Part shown: one piece after another, positions 11,195 through 23,295 of the stretch
How positions within the stretch are numbered: the first letter of the stretch is position 1
How the letters are laid out: the number at the start of each line of letters is the position of its first letter
Source: Macrosoma leucophasiata
Taxonomy: Eukaryota; Arthropoda; Insecta; Lepidoptera; Hedylidae
Assembly: GCA_036365455.1 (NCBI GenBank)
Contig: JAWQUS010000008.1
Span: forward strand, 21,559,501 to 21,623,500
Length of the DNA stretch: 64,000 bases
Direction: 5' to 3'
Position numbers and translations under genes: made by a program
The notes under the pieces: generated by a model
Databases searched by the model: none
What the model was told of the DNA's origin: nothing
Seen by the model: the letters and a program-made list of their open reading frames with translations, nothing else

Positions 11195-12543
11195 ATGTAT
11201 AAAACACCGCCTAATGTTGTTTTAACTCGTCGGCAACGCGAAAAACTAGGAAAACAGTTGGATTGTGTCTCTGTGCAGTTGACGTCCACGCAACTTGACG
11301 TAACGGTTCCGGCGCGCGACGCCTACAGTAATACTTCGCCGCGGCAGCTGGATACTGAAGAAGTCAAGAAGGAAACGGTCGAAAAAACATCACCTTCAGC
11401 ACCCGTTAAAAGCAGCAATTCCGTCCGGAGCGCGACATCGGGTAGAACAAAAAAATCTACCGCGTCGTCACTAACTCGACGGAAACAATTGGAGCTCGAA
11501 GCGGCTGAAGCCCGGGCCAAAATTCAGCTTGATCTTATAAATAAGCGGCTGGAACTTGAGTTGTCCAAAGCTGACGTCGAAGATGGTAGCAGAGAGAACA
11601 GCATATGCAGTGAACAGCAACTGCAAAAAAACGTAAAACAAAGTGTCGAACAATGGTTACATGACAGTGAAGTAAGAACAAGCTGTGCCCAAGAAGAGCC
11701 TGTTGTGCAGGTAACGAACGCCACGGTGCACGCTAGCGCCGTACCAGCAGCAAACCAGCCAGCCAACAGCATAGAACAGCTCGCCTATACACTGCGTGAC
11801 ATGATGGATTACTCATCATCACAACGAGAAGAACGCCTGCTTAGTCGTCTGGCCACGCCTCGTGAATTACCAATATTTAGCGGTGATTGTGTTGAGTGGT
11901 TACACTTTAAGAATGCCTATCAGGAATCTTCCATGATGTGCAGGTATAGTGACTCGGAGAACCTGTGGAGATTACGCCGAGCCCTGCGAGGTGACGCCAA
12001 AGAGGCAGTGACAGATTTACTCATTGGTAATACTCCGCCCGCAGCGGTAATGGAGGCTTTAGAACTTCGTTTTGGCAGGTCAGATTTAATAATAGCAAAT
12101 ATTACATCACAATTAAGGAGACTGCCAGCATTAACAACTAATTACCAGCAAGAAATAATATTTTTTTCCGTTAAAGTAAATAATTGTGTTGCGGCAATTC
12201 GCGCATTGAATCAGGAAGATTACCTACGCAGTCCAGAGCTCGCTACAGCTATCATTTCTAAGCTACCGAGCACGTTAATAGGAAAATGGACTGATTATGC
12301 ATATAAAAAAATATTAGACGGTCATTCGAAATTAGACTTAATGGCTACGTTCTTAAAACAAGAAGCTGAAAGATTGTCGGTTGTAGGTTTAACATTGCCG
12401 CACGAACAAAGAAAAATAAATGATACGACAGATAAGCGGTACATAGAAAAAAAATACATCAAGCGCCCGGTATTTACTACATCCTCGAGTATTAAGTGTC
12501 CGAACGAAGAACAGTGCAAGTACTGTCACAAATCTATGCACAC
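11195..12543 (+). pseudogene. Left part of gag from the self-integrated copy
   Basis: Same frame and N-terminus as the gag at 4760, with a few substitutions (for example SPRQ for SPRK and VEK for VGK), so it comes from a different cDNA. It is complete up to the zinc-knuckle KYCHKSMHT and then stops at CACAC (12539-12543), where reversed LTR sequence begins. The frame runs on to 12640 through the LTR, adding an unrelated tail. Confidence 0.9.
12539..12543. repeat. CACAC duplication, left internal junction
   Basis: CACAC joins gag to the reversed LTR4. The same five bases, reversed as GTGTG, lie at 17046-17050 next to LTR5. The intact element has a single CACAC at the matching gag position (about 6104-6108). 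Confidence 0.9.
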
Positions 12544-12794
12544 TATAGGGAACACCGAAAGAAAAACACGTCGTCGTTGCGAAATATCGAGTCTGACTAC
12601 CACCGTCAGCAAAATCTACCCGACATTAATTTATTTATAAAAAAAAGAGACACTACGTAGTACAGACAATAGGTACCGAATGTCGGTAGGTTATTTATAT
12701 TACTGTTAACTAAATACATTGTTACAAGTATCAATGGGCTATGTGTGTATAGGGAACACCGAGGAACACATAAGGAAAGCGCGAGTCGCCTACA
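12544..12794 (-). repeat. LTR4 (inverted)
   Basis: 251-bp exact-length LTR in reverse orientation, with its U5 end (TATAGGGAACACC on the plus strand) joined to gag. It carries the GGTAGTC variant of LTR3. Confidence 0.92.
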
Positions 12795-12814
12795 ATACCG
12801 CCCCCTAGTGCTGA

Positions 12815-15800
12815 CTAGTCAGTACTACCATCTGCTGAGGACAATAAAGCGACGCGCGTCACGGGCCGGCGTAATATTCCCGTGCGTGTTCGAACGTCCA
12901 CTACACGGACGCGACCATCATGACCAGCGTGTGTCGCACTCACTATTCCATGACGCCATGATCCTCGCTCCAAGTTAGATTCCACTAAAATGACGTAATC
13001 ACCTACTTCTAAAGACCGCTCTTCACTAGTCCATCTTTGTCTAGGTAAAAGTGTAGGTAAGTATTCTTTTACCCACCGCCCCCAAAACATATCAGCTAAA
13101 CGTTGTGCAATTCGCCATTGCTTTCTGAGAGATAGGTCGGAATTATCGTATTTACCTATTAATGAAACATTAGATGAGGTACCTAACAAAAAATGATTAG
13201 GTGTAAGGGCTTCTGGATAATTTGGGTCGTTTGAAACATGTGTGATGGGGCGACTGTTCACTAGAGCCTCCACCTCTATGAGCAAGGTTAACAGAGTCTC
13301 TGGACGCGGAGCCCGTTCTTTTAGGATGACTTTCAGGGCGGTTTTTACCGTACGGATCATCCGCTCCCACGCTCCGCCCATTTCAGGTGCTCCTGGAGGT
13401 ATAAAATGCCATTGGATACCTCTTATTAAGCTATCACTACGTACTTGATCTACATTTAATTCGTTCAAACTACGCTTTAACTCTGTGTTAGCACCCCGCA
13501 AGTTAGTACCGTTATCCGAATAGATAACGCTAGGAGTACCTCTGCGACCTATCATTCGCCGAAGTGCCATAATAGTAGCGTCTGATGTTAAACTATCTGT
13601 TAATTCAATGTGAATAGCTCGAACAGTTAAGCAAGTGAAAAGGACTCCGTATCTTTTTTCGCGTCTTCTACCTACAGTTACCTCCATTGGGCCAAAATAA
13701 TCGACACCTGTGAACGTAAACGGTCGCCGATTGTGCTGAAGGCGGGCTCCTGGTAGATCAGCCATACGCTGCGCACGCGGCGAGGCTCGTCGATACCTAC
13801 ACAGTAGGCAACTGGCTGCCACTGTACGCACGGTCGGTCGCAATTTTAAAATCCAATACCGTTGCCTTAACTCATTTACGACTAATTCATTCGCGCCGTG
13901 CAGAGCTTGTCTGTGGTGATACTCGACAAGTAATCGAGTTATTCTATGCTTGCCATCGAGAATAACTGGTTTCATGACTGATAGTGACACTCCGGCGGCT
14001 TTATCAATCCGGCCGCCAACACGTAGAATACCTGAGTCATCCAGGTACGGTGTTAAACTTAACAAACGACTATTAGATTTTATAGGTTTACTATGCTCTA
14101 AACATTCTATTTCTTTGCTAAAACAACTGCCTTGCGATTTTTTAATTAAAAGAATTTCCGCTTGCCTTAAAAGTTCAACATCTAGTTGAGCATGCCTATC
14201 TTTTCGACATTTCCTAATAAATAACAATACCATCGCGGTTGACCGAAGAAGTCTTAACCAGGTCGAAAATTTATTTTCGTCGATTAACAAAGGTTCAATA
14301 ACATTATTTACAGCTACCAAATTAATATTTCGTTGCTCACACAGAGCTGCCTGCGGTATAAAACCCTTTTTAAAATCTTTCGGCCAACTGTCCTCAGGTT
14401 GCCGTAGAAAATCAGGTCCTTGAAACCAAGGGTCTGTGTACTTCAACGGCTTCGAGTCCTCTTTAGTAGCCACATCGGCAACGTTCAAACTGGATGGCAC
14501 ATATCTCCATTCCGAAATTTTAGTGAGCTCATCCAACTCCCCAAGTCTATGTGCTACATAGGGCTTGAAGCTACGAGGGTCGTTTCGAATCCACATAAGG
14601 ACCGTGCTCGAGTCCGTCCAGAAAAAACGCTGATCTATTTTAAAATCTTTGTGTTCCTTCTGAATCGTGCTGGCGAGTCGTGCGGCCAGCAGTGCACCCT
14701 GTAGCTCCAGCCGAGGGATAGATACAGGACGCAAGGGAGTGACGCGACTTTTGCCGGACACAAAACAAACATTTACCTGGCCGTCCGATCTAACAAACCG
14801 TAAGTATATGGTGGTTGCATACGCTTTTATAGGAGCGTCACAAAATGCATGCAACTGTATTTTTATTAACGATCGTTCACTAGTAAGATTAGGTATATAA
14901 CATTGCGACCAAGCACCTGCATTATTGTACCATCTAGGAATACGTAAAGATTTTATTTCTTTTAATTCTTTAAGCCACTTTATCCATGAAGAAAACTCCT
15001 GTGGTTGGATGCGGCAATTCCAGTCAATACCGCTTCTATGTACGCTTTGCAACAATATTCTACTTTTAATAATAAACGGTGACAAAAACCCATGAATATC
15101 ATAAATCGACATTATAATGCTTAACATTTTCGACTTTGTTGGCGGCTGAACACCATTCAGTATTTCAGAAGGTATACGATCATAATTAATATTAAAACGA
15201 AAACAATCTTCCGAAGGATACCACATCAAACCTAAAGTGCGCTCAGTTGCATTCATAGCTCCGTGTTTAAACTGTACAGCGGAGCGCGCGAGCGCGTCGT
15301 TTGGCAAGCTGGCTACTACCTTTTTATCATTGCTCGACCAACCACGGATTTCGAAACCACCATATTGATGAATCGAAGTTACCTCTCTTATTAATTTTAT
15401 TGCATTCTCTGTACTGTTTGTTGAATACAAACAGTCGTCCATATAATGGTTATTAATAATAACATTAACAGCTTCTGGATATAAATCTTCATATTTCAAA
15501 GCGTTTTTATTTCTAATGTATTGAGCTATAAATGGAGAACAGGTTGCACCAAATATTAAACTTTGCATTACGCATGTTTGTACTGGTGAGTCATGCGACT
15601 CCTGCCATAAAAATCTAAATACGTTTTGATCCTCAGCGCGAATTTTAATTCTTAAAAACATATCTTTTATATCACCTATTATTACTACTTCACTTTCGCG
15701 AAATCTCAACATGATACCTAATAACGAATTGTACAAATCAGGTCCCGTGCACAAATAATCATTTAAACAAACCCCTTCTACTTTGGAAGCCGCGTCGAAA

Positions 15801-17050
15801 ACTAACCTTAGTTTATTTGGTTTGTTTATATTTTGTACTCCAAAGTGCGGGAGGTACCAAACATGTTTACTAATTGGTTCATTATTACCTAAAATACGCG
15901 CGTAACCTTCCGTAAACAACTTATTTAATTCGCTCCTATATCGTTCCGCATATTCTTTATCTGTCTTAAATTTTTTCATTAAAACCTTTAATCGAGTATT
16001 TGCACTGCAGTAGGTATCGGGCATAGTGTAGTTATCGCGTTTGAACGGCAGGCCAACCTCCCACCTGTCACCTAAATGCCTCGACGTCTCATCTAAAACT
16101 TGCATTGCTTTCAAGTGAGCTGTATCCTCGCGATATAAGGTTGAAATTCCAATAGACTCTAATGTAAATGAATCTTTAATAAGTTGATTAATATTTTCAA
16201 TATTATCCGACTCATTTATGTTGTCGATGTGCGAAAGAGTAAAAATTTGTTCACAATCATGAGAGTGAGTGCGACTACAAAAGCCATGAATAGTCCAACC
16301 TAAACGGCATCGCGTAGCATAGGGATAATTTTTACCCCCTGGTATGATTTCTAATGGCGCGATAAGATGATAATTATCCTCCCCTATAAGTAATTGCGGC
16401 CGTACGCGTTCCTTGCACACACATTCCTTAACAGACATTAAATGCTTACAGCTAATATTATTAATCACAGACAAATCTTGAAACGGTAAGTTTAATTGTG
16501 TCACTTTTCGCATTGTTATGTCGTAGGTACTCAAATCGTTACAATTAGAAATACGAGCACTGACCTTTGGGGTGTCTGATTGGTATACCTCTAGACCGAA
16601 CGCATCCACGAACTTAATCGCGCTCGACTGCTGCCCAACAAGACCCAGGCTGTCCGCCAGCCCTGAGTCAATCATAGATATTGACGCCGCGTCGTCTAGC
16701 AAAGCGTGAGCACTCACTTCACCATTTGGACCGTTTAACTTCACTAAAACCACTTTTAGCACTATTTTACTGTCACTTGTACCGTCCGATGCAACATGAG
16801 CTACCGTTGACTGTGTCGAAGACGCGGTGACGTTTTCCATCGCACCGATTGACTGCGGCGAGGGCTTAATCCAGTGCAATAGTCTATGATGACGTAGCCC
16901 ACAGTCCTCTACGTCACACACTGGTCCTGGACAGGTTTCTTTATCGTGACGTGATAACAGGCAACAAAAACACAATCCACTGTTTTTAACGAAGCGCCAC
17001 CTATCCTTTCGCATTGCCCGTCTAAACAACCGACATTCCGGCAACGTGTG
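12815..17050 (-). pseudogene. Remainder of gag-pol, inverted, uninterrupted frame
   Basis: The reversed segment starts exactly at the gag break (GTTGCCGGAATG) and runs through protease, reverse transcriptase (YMDDCLYS), RNase H and integrase to the normal stop. The open frame is about 1410 codons with no stop. It has a GAG codon where the element at 4760 carries TAG. It lacks a proper ATG and its upstream gag half is on the other strand, so it cannot make the normal polyprotein. Confidence 0.9.
17046..17050. repeat. GTGTG, right internal junction (reverse of CACAC)
   Basis: It is the reversed twin of 12539-12543 and sits directly before the U3 start of LTR5. Confidence 0.88.
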
Positions 17051-17301
17051 TGTAGGCGACTCGCGCTTTCCTTATGTGTTCCTCGGTGTTCCCTATACAC
17101 ACATAGCCCATTGATACTTGTAACAATGTATTTAGTTAACAGTAATATAAATAACCTACCGACATTCGGTACCTATTGTCTGTACTACGTAGTGTCTCTT
17201 TTTTTTATAAATAAATTAATGTCGGGTAGATTTTGCTGACGGTGGCAGTCAGACTCGATATTTCGCAACGACGACGTGTTTTTCTTTCGGTGTTCCCTAT
17301 A
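17051..17301 (+). repeat. LTR5 (3' LTR of the original element)
   Basis: 251 bp with the GGCAGTC variant of LTR1. It is followed by CATAT, the outer target duplication. Confidence 0.92.
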
Positions 17302-17306
17302 CATAT
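17302..17306. repeat. Target site duplication CATAT, right outer copy
   Basis: It matches 4463-4467 across the whole 12.8-kb compound locus. Confidence 0.85.
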
Positions 17307-17315
17307 TATATAATA

Positions 17316-18594
17316 GGTTGGGGAAAAAGTCTTTTCGCATTATAGTATGTATGAACTTGTAATAAAATCTGTTTGGCTGTAGTATTTGTATCTGGCTGAT
17401 TTTGGTATCATTGAAAGTTAAAATTTTAAAGAACATAATTCCAAATTCGAATTAGGCAAATGTGTGATTTTCATTTGTTTTTCGTACTGTCAAGATGAGT
17501 GAATCTAATGAAGAAATTCGATACATTTTAAAATTTTACTACAAAAAAGGTAAAAATGCAACGCAAGCAGCGAAAAAAATTTGCGATGTTTATGGACCTA
17601 GTGCAGTGTCTGTGAGAGTAGCACAAATTTGGTTTAAGCGTTTTCAATCCGGAAATTTTGATGTCAAAGATGCACCTCGCTCTGGTCGCCCTATTACGGA
17701 TAAAATGGATGCCATTTTTGAAAAAGTGGAGCAAGATCGACATATCAGTAGTTACGACGTAGCTGAAGAACTGAGAATTGATCACAAAACAGTTTAGGCG
17801 CATTTGAAAAAAGCTGGGTACAAAAAAAAACTCGATATTTGGGTACCTCACGAGCTCACTGATAGAAACCTAATGAACCGTGTACTCATTTGTGATTCTT
17901 TATTACGACGTAATGAAATCGAATCATTTTTGAAGAAGCTGATAACTGGTGATGAAAAATGGATCACGTACGATAAGAACGTGCGAAAAAGGTCGTGGTC
18001 AAAGGCCGGTCAGGCTTCACAGACTGTGGCGAAACCCGGGTTAACTCGCAATTAGGTGATGTTGTGTGTGTGGTGGGATTGGAAGGGCATTATTCATTAT
18101 GAGCTATTACCACCAGGCAGGACTATCGATTCTGAACTCTACTGCGAACAACTGATGAGATTAAAGCAAGAAGTTGAGGGAAAGCGGCCGGAATTGATCA
18201 ACAGAAGGGGTGTGGTGTTTCATCATGATAACGCTAGACCTCACACATCTATAGCCACTCAGCAAAAATTAAGAGAGTTTGGCTGGGAGGTGTTAATGCA
18301 TCCGCCGTATAGTCCTGACCTTGCACCTTCAGATTTCCACCTGTTTCGGTCTCTTCAGAATTCTTTATGCAATGTTAGGTTAACATCACGAGAGGACTGC
18401 CAAATCCATTTGTCGCGGTAGTTTGATGAGAAGTCCCAAAATTTTTATAGCAATGGGATCATGTCCCTACCTACAAGATGGCAAAAGGTTATCGAACAAA
18501 ATGGTACATACATACTTTAGTTAAATTTAAATAAATTATATTAAAAAATGTTTTGAATTATCTTAAAAAATGCGAAAAAACTTTTTCCCCAACC
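17316..18594 (+). mobile_element. mariner element, copy 1 (1279 bp)
   Basis: Inverted ends GGTTGGGGAAAAAG and CTTTTTCCCCAACC lie within TA duplications (17314-17315, 18595-18596). The length is normal for mariner. It landed eight bases outside the BEL outer duplication. A second copy is at 57943-59209. Confidence 0.92.
17495..18523 (+). pseudogene. mariner transposase, broken by three stops
   Basis: The DD34D transposase frame starts with MSESNEEIRY and an N-terminal helix-turn-helix pair (ITDKMDAIFEKV). It has the mariner motifs WVPHEL and YSPDLAPSD. The acidic triad is visible in GDEKW, HHDNARPH and APSD, with 34 residues between the second and third. Stops at 17795-17797 (TAG), 18053-18055 (TAG) and 18419-18421 (TAG) kill it. 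At each of these places copy 2 has a sense codon. Confidence 0.9.
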
Positions 18595-18609
18595 TAATAT
18601 AAACATACA

Positions 18610-18776
18610 CTAGCGGCCCGCACCGGCTTCGCACGGGTGCAATTTAGGTACTTACATAACATTGCAACTATAAATTGAAATCCTATCTGGTAAGTTGGAT
18701 CAAACTGCACACGGTGTGCAAGTTTGATTAAACTCGGTTAACATTGTGATACGTTATTTATATACATTAAGAAGAT
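18610..18776 (-). mobile_element. Non-autonomous Helitron, family B
   Basis: On the minus strand it starts near TCTTAATGTATATAAAT and ends GCACCGGCTTCGCACGGG (reversed) with CTAG. The inner part (GATCCAACTTACCAGATAGG) matches the copies at 34193-34522. Confidence 0.7.
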
Positions 18777-20549
18777 ATATATACGAAAAGCATCTTGTTT
18801 GACTATCCTCAAAAATCGTGTATCGGCTTCTGTATCTTATTGGGTTTGAACTCGTCCCTTATAAGGTTAGAAATGGCAATTTACAACGCGTCTGCATTTT
18901 AGCATTTGGGCTTAGATACAATACGGCCCTATGTAGTTATACACTTTCTACTTATTATCAATACGAACTTGAGGCTTCATCGGCGCTTAACGTGCCGCTT
19001 ATTTCTGCCGATCGCTCAATTGTTAGATATTGACTGCCTATGCCGGTAAGTGAAGATATATGGTAGTTTTTCTATCGATTTGAACTCAGAAATATGATTA
19101 GTCTCGATATTCTTTTAGGAAAGTATTGGTTGAATCCTTTTTGAAAAACTTGAAAACTTTTTTGTCGTAGGTGGTAAGAAACAATGGTGCTGTGCACGGA
19201 ACAGTAGTTGATCAGTAGTGCTGTAAAATTTTCATTAATTGGCGTCCGAAAAGCACTTTTTATTCGTAATAATTTTCTCGTATACTATGGAGTTTTAACT
19301 GTTAACCGCTTTTAAGGATATTCATAATGTATTCGAAATATTTTTTGCTTACTCAAAAAACGGAAATAATTATTGTTATAGCTACGGACCACAACCCGGT
19401 TTATTAATAATTATATTCTTTCTGCGTATAATACACGAAGCTGACTTTGGAAAAACGGAATAACTTTGACTAGTAATTCAAAAATAGCTTCACAGATTAA
19501 GAGCCTTATAAAAATTATTTCAGTAAGTATAATTTAATTCCAAAATCATAGATCAATAAAACGTGTCATACACGCCGTAGCATTGAAGCTACGAGACCTC
19601 AGGCAATACGGCAGTCGTCTCGCTACAGCGTCTACAACTTGCGATAGTAGGCAGGATCGGCAGGGGTTCAGACAATGTTTGAATGAAATATCTGAGGGTC
19701 GGACGCAGGGGTGTGGGGGGGTGTAGCGGGAGTAGGGGACAAATGCAAACTGAAACCAAACGAGCTCTGTGTACGTACGTACGCGATGGTAGTCGGGCGG
19801 CCTCGCCTCGCCCTTGCACCGTGCCGGTTCGCCCAACGCGATTATTACATACCCGGATAATTCATGTTTACGGTGAATAGTTCATGTGCTACTTTTTTGT
19901 GGTAAGATGCATTTTAGTATTTTCAGTGACGTGTATCAAAAACGTGATAAATGTGTTATTATTATTGATAAAAATAAGTCAACATAAATTAACGCCTACT
20001 TTGATAATTGAATTGATTTTATTTTAAAATTGCATTATTGTTTAAATTTAATTAACTTACTGAACATTATTTAGCAAAGATTTGCAGGCTACACTTTGGT
20101 ATCTAGTAAAGTGTATCCCGACAGAAATGCGTCCAATTATGGGAATAATTTATAATTAAAAAACGTTGGTTCATCTTAAGCTTGGCTTGGTCAATATGGC
20201 TTCCGTTGCGATACAGATTTAGAGCTTATATCTAACTACATGCCGAAAGATATACAATGCAGTTTGTGGACTCGAGGGCGTTGTTCTCTGTTTGAATAAG
20301 GCAATGGCTACCCAAGCTCTGAAATACGATAGGAAGATTAACTTACTTTGTTCATTCTTAACACTTTAATAATATTAAGAGACTGCTAGGTTATACATTT
20401 TACCATTAAAACTATTCTATTTTATACTACTCGTATTAACTAACTATTTTCTATCATAATTTGCTTCAGCTGATTGTCGTATTCAAATTTCAATGTGTTC
20501 CGGTGGACAAATTCATGTGAGAGGTTTAATTTTTTGGTATATATCTATT
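18777..20549. other. Spacer with one GC-rich patch, no gene identified
   Basis: Mostly AT-rich. At 19683-19870 there is a GC-rich patch with a long G run and CGCCTCGCCTCGCCC. Short frames overlap on both strands there, but none shows a recognisable domain. It could be a promoter-like or repeat-derived segment. Confidence 0.35.
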
Positions 20550-20840
20550 TGAACTAGTGGTAGAGCTCCAGTGACGGAGCTCGCGGGCGTAGACACCACC
20601 GCATTCCCTAATACACTTGCCGCTAAATGGTAGTGTTCAGCACTATCCTATTCCGGTCAGGTGGTAATGTACGGCCCTGTAACTTCCGGCACAGAGGCAT
20701 AACACCTTAGGCCTCAGGAGTGGTAGCGCGTCTGCATTTTGACCTTGGTGTGGGTGTCTATAGGGTGCAGTCATCACTTAACATCAATGTGAACTGCATG
20801 CTTGTTTGCCATTTCCATTACATAGAAAAAAAAATCAATA
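20550..20840 (+). repeat. SINE-like repeat, family S
   Basis: Full-length copy from GTGGTAGAGCTCCAGTGACG to the A-rich end, with the GCAGTCATCACTTAACATCA block. Confidence 0.8.
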
Positions 20841-20994
20841 ATCATAGGTGAGACATTGTAGTGGAGTTATATACCTCAAGTTATATACCTGTGTTAAGCG
20901 GTCCCGCTCTTCCTTAACATATGTAATGGTAACCTTCTATGAATACCTATATTAATACAGTTATGAAACATTGTTTCTAAAGTAAATACCTGTG

Positions 20995-21170
20995 TGTGAG
21001 TGCGTGTGTGTGTGTGTTATGTGATTAACACAACATCTCAGTCTCTGACATTACCATACAATACGCCACCACCAATACTACCACCACCATCGCCGCCACC
21101 ACCAACGTCACCAATACCACCGACGCAACCAACGCCTCCAACACCACCAACACCAATAAAACATTTTTTT
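20995..21170. repeat. Microsatellites (GT)n and (CCA)n-like
   Basis: A GTGTGTGT tract at about 21003-21017 is followed by imperfect CCACCACCAA repeats at about 21066-21160. Confidence 0.7.
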
Positions 21171-21208
21171 TATTTATTCATTTATTTCACTCAACAATTG
21201 AACACTTA

Positions 21209-21340
21209 GCCTGGTTTGCACCACGATATTTGTTAAAGTTAAAGTTATTGTAACATTTCACATCCTGCTCTAACTTTAACAGATTTCCTTAAGTTAGAGA
21301 AGGAAGTGCAATGTAACAATTACTTGTGGTGCAACCCAGG
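21209..21340. mobile_element. PIF/Harbinger-type MITE, copy 1 (132 bp)
   Basis: Inverted ends GCCTGG/CCAGGC and inner TGCACCACGATATTTGTTA-like arms. TTA flanks both sides (21206-21208 and 21341-21343), the three-base duplication of the Harbinger superfamily. Confidence 0.8.
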
Positions 21341-21344
21341 CTTA

Positions 21345-21640
21345 AAGTAAAACAAAAGGAACATACAAATATGTACCTTAAAAACTAACATACACAAATT
21401 GTCACGTGAAGACGGCGACGTGATACGCGGCTTGTCAGGAGGAAGTTGTCCACGGAATTTCCGAAATAATACTCCCTGCGGCCAGAACTCCTCCTTTGTA
21501 TAAGTCGCCAGGTCATGTGTCGGAACCCTCACCAAAAAAGAATTGAAAAAACAATTTTGTTGAACTTCAACCTTAAAAAACTGGTCTTATCGGTACTGTC
21601 ATAGAGTAACGTTAACTTTATTATTTATTTATTTATTGTT
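21345..21640. other. Spacer, no gene seen
   Basis: Short random frames only. I see no repeat match. Confidence 0.35.
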
Positions 21641-21649
21641 ATAGATTAA

Positions 21650-23070
21650 ATCTCCTATCTAGTAATGAATTATATACACGGCAGCCTTTGTACCGCATGC
21701 TACTGGTTTTTACGTTGACACTAGTCTCGTAGACTCCCACACTCCTATCTAGAAATTAAAAATATTTTCGTGGCCCTATGATAAAATTGTCCACCTTATG
21801 AAATACTCGATCTTTTCATTAAATAGTCACTTTCATGACATAGGCAACCAATTTTGGTCAGATCGTTTGATCGTATTCTTTTAATGATACTTACGTGAAA
21901 AATGATGCCCATAACATTATTACATTTATTGAAATGATTTGTTATAACAAAAAACATAAAGTAAAAATAAAATGTTTGATATTTATTTCATAGAAATTTT
22001 AATATTGTGGAGGAACGGGTGGACACGTGCCGCCGACAAAAAGAAGAACTGAGAAACGCCGGCTGGGCGAGGTGATAGCACCTGGCGGGCCGCGGCTCAA
22101 CGAATGTTGAGAAGTTGCTTGTAGCGCCTCCGACGGTTATAAGTGCAACCATTTTAAGATGTGGTCAAAATTTGATGAAATAATTTTATGAGGTGGTCAA
22201 GTTAGTTTGGTCAATAAAAGGAATAAAATGTAAACCATTTCATGAAACGGTGGAATATTAGCGATTTGGACAAATTTACGACATGGCTACGACAAATACA
22301 CGGCAGCGTAGCGCAAAGCTACACGTACATACTGAGAGTTGGATTTGCTCTAGTCGTGTTTGCTCTAGTCGTGGACTCTTACCCCTATCTAGTAAGAAGT
22401 ATACGACGGCTTTCATATTGCAAAGATACATACGTAGAGACGTAAATTCTACTATCGTAGACTTCCACTGAGGTCTAGTAATGAAATAGAGATACGGTGG
22501 CCTTCGTAGCGTAAAGCTACGCACGTAGAGACACGTTACCTTTTATTTCGTAGAATATACTTGATTTTGATATAGAGCGGCCTACTCATTAATACCAATT
22601 TAACCTAATAATCAATAATATCAATTTCGTAAAACTCCTACATAGTATTGACATACTCGTAGATAAGGTAGCTAACCTTCGTAGCGAAATACTACGAACG
22701 TAGAGCAACGTTAACTCTAGTATCGTAGACTCCTACCTTCGCCTATCTAGTAATGAAATAGATACACAGCTACTCTCGCACTGTACTACCACCATGCAAA
22801 TATGAACAGTGTGAAAACTACGTACCAAACCTTGAAACGTCACACTCACACAAACATGCGCATCGACGAGGCCTCTAAGCGGCCCTCGCGGTGCTGCAGT
22901 ACTGAGTCACTCGCTACATCGAGCGTCGATGCGCTTGTTTGTGTTAATGTGCCATTTCGAATGTTTTGTATGTAGTTTCCATACTGTTCAAATTTGTACT
23001 GTGGCACTACGTAAACTCCCACTCCTATTTTATTATGAAATAGATACACGGTGGCCGTCCTGGAACAAAA
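21650..23070. repeat. Degenerate tandem-like repeat (CTATCTAGTAATGAA / CGTAGACTCC units)
   Basis: Recurring blocks at about 21650-21745, 22365-22470, 22470-22545, 22660-22765 and 23010-23060. They contain CTATCTAGTAATGAA, GATACACGG, TTCGTAGCGTAAAGCTACG (a palindrome around AAGCTACG) and TATCGTAGACT. Spacing is irregular and units are diverged. It looks like a decayed satellite or the tandem core of an old element. Confidence 0.6.
22003..22140 (+). repeat. Dispersed GC-rich repeat (GGCGGGCCGCGGCTCAA)
   Basis: It shares GAGGTGATAGCRCCTGGCGG and GGCCGCGGCTCAAC with the reversed copy at 49655-49735, and GAGGAACGGG near the other end. Probably a LINE-derived repeat; class not determined. Confidence 0.55.
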
Positions 23071-23077
23071 CGCCGGA

Positions 23078-23295
23078 TTCTTGCCGCTAAATTGTAGTGT
23101 TCAGCACTATCGTCTTTCGCTCAGGTGGTAATGTACGGCCCTGTAATTTTCGGCGCAGAGGTATAACACCTTAGGTCTTTGAAGTGGTAACGCATCTGCA
23201 TTTTGACCTTTGGTCTTTGTGTGGGTGTCTTTAGGCTGCAGTCATCACTTAACATTAATGTAAACTGCATGTTTGCCAATTTCATTAGATAAAAA
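23078..23295 (+). repeat. SINE-like repeat, family S, head-truncated
   Basis: Starts within the CTTGCCGCTAAATTGTAGTG block and runs to the A-rich end. Confidence 0.7.

Larger units (their letters stand above)
4468..17301 (+). mobile_element. Compound BEL/Pao locus: five LTRs, three internal segments
   Basis: The order is LTR1, full internal region, LTR2, internally deleted remnant, LTR3, left part of gag, reversed LTR4, reversed remainder of gag-pol, LTR5. All LTRs are 251 bp and nearly identical, so the events are recent. A variable site in the LTR gives GGCAGTC in LTR1 and LTR5, GGTAGTC in LTR3 and LTR4, and GGTGGTC in LTR2. This groups the outer pair as one original insertion and LTR3/LTR4 as ends of a second cDNA. 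One outer CATAT duplication encloses everything. Confidence 0.9.

Noticed and set aside
12544..17301. Assembly error as the cause of the inverted BEL segment
   Set aside because: Not excluded, but a false join would not be expected to create a matching 5-bp duplication at both LTR ends, nor LTR variants that pair up consistently.
10360..17301. Envelope gene (errantivirus-like status) of the BEL element
   Set aside because: No frame lies between the pol stop and the 3' LTR. The gap is only the polypurine tract.
19546..19880. Coding gene in a GC-rich patch
   Set aside because: Overlapping frames on both strands with proline/arginine-rich composition come from GC-rich DNA. No domain or conserved pattern.
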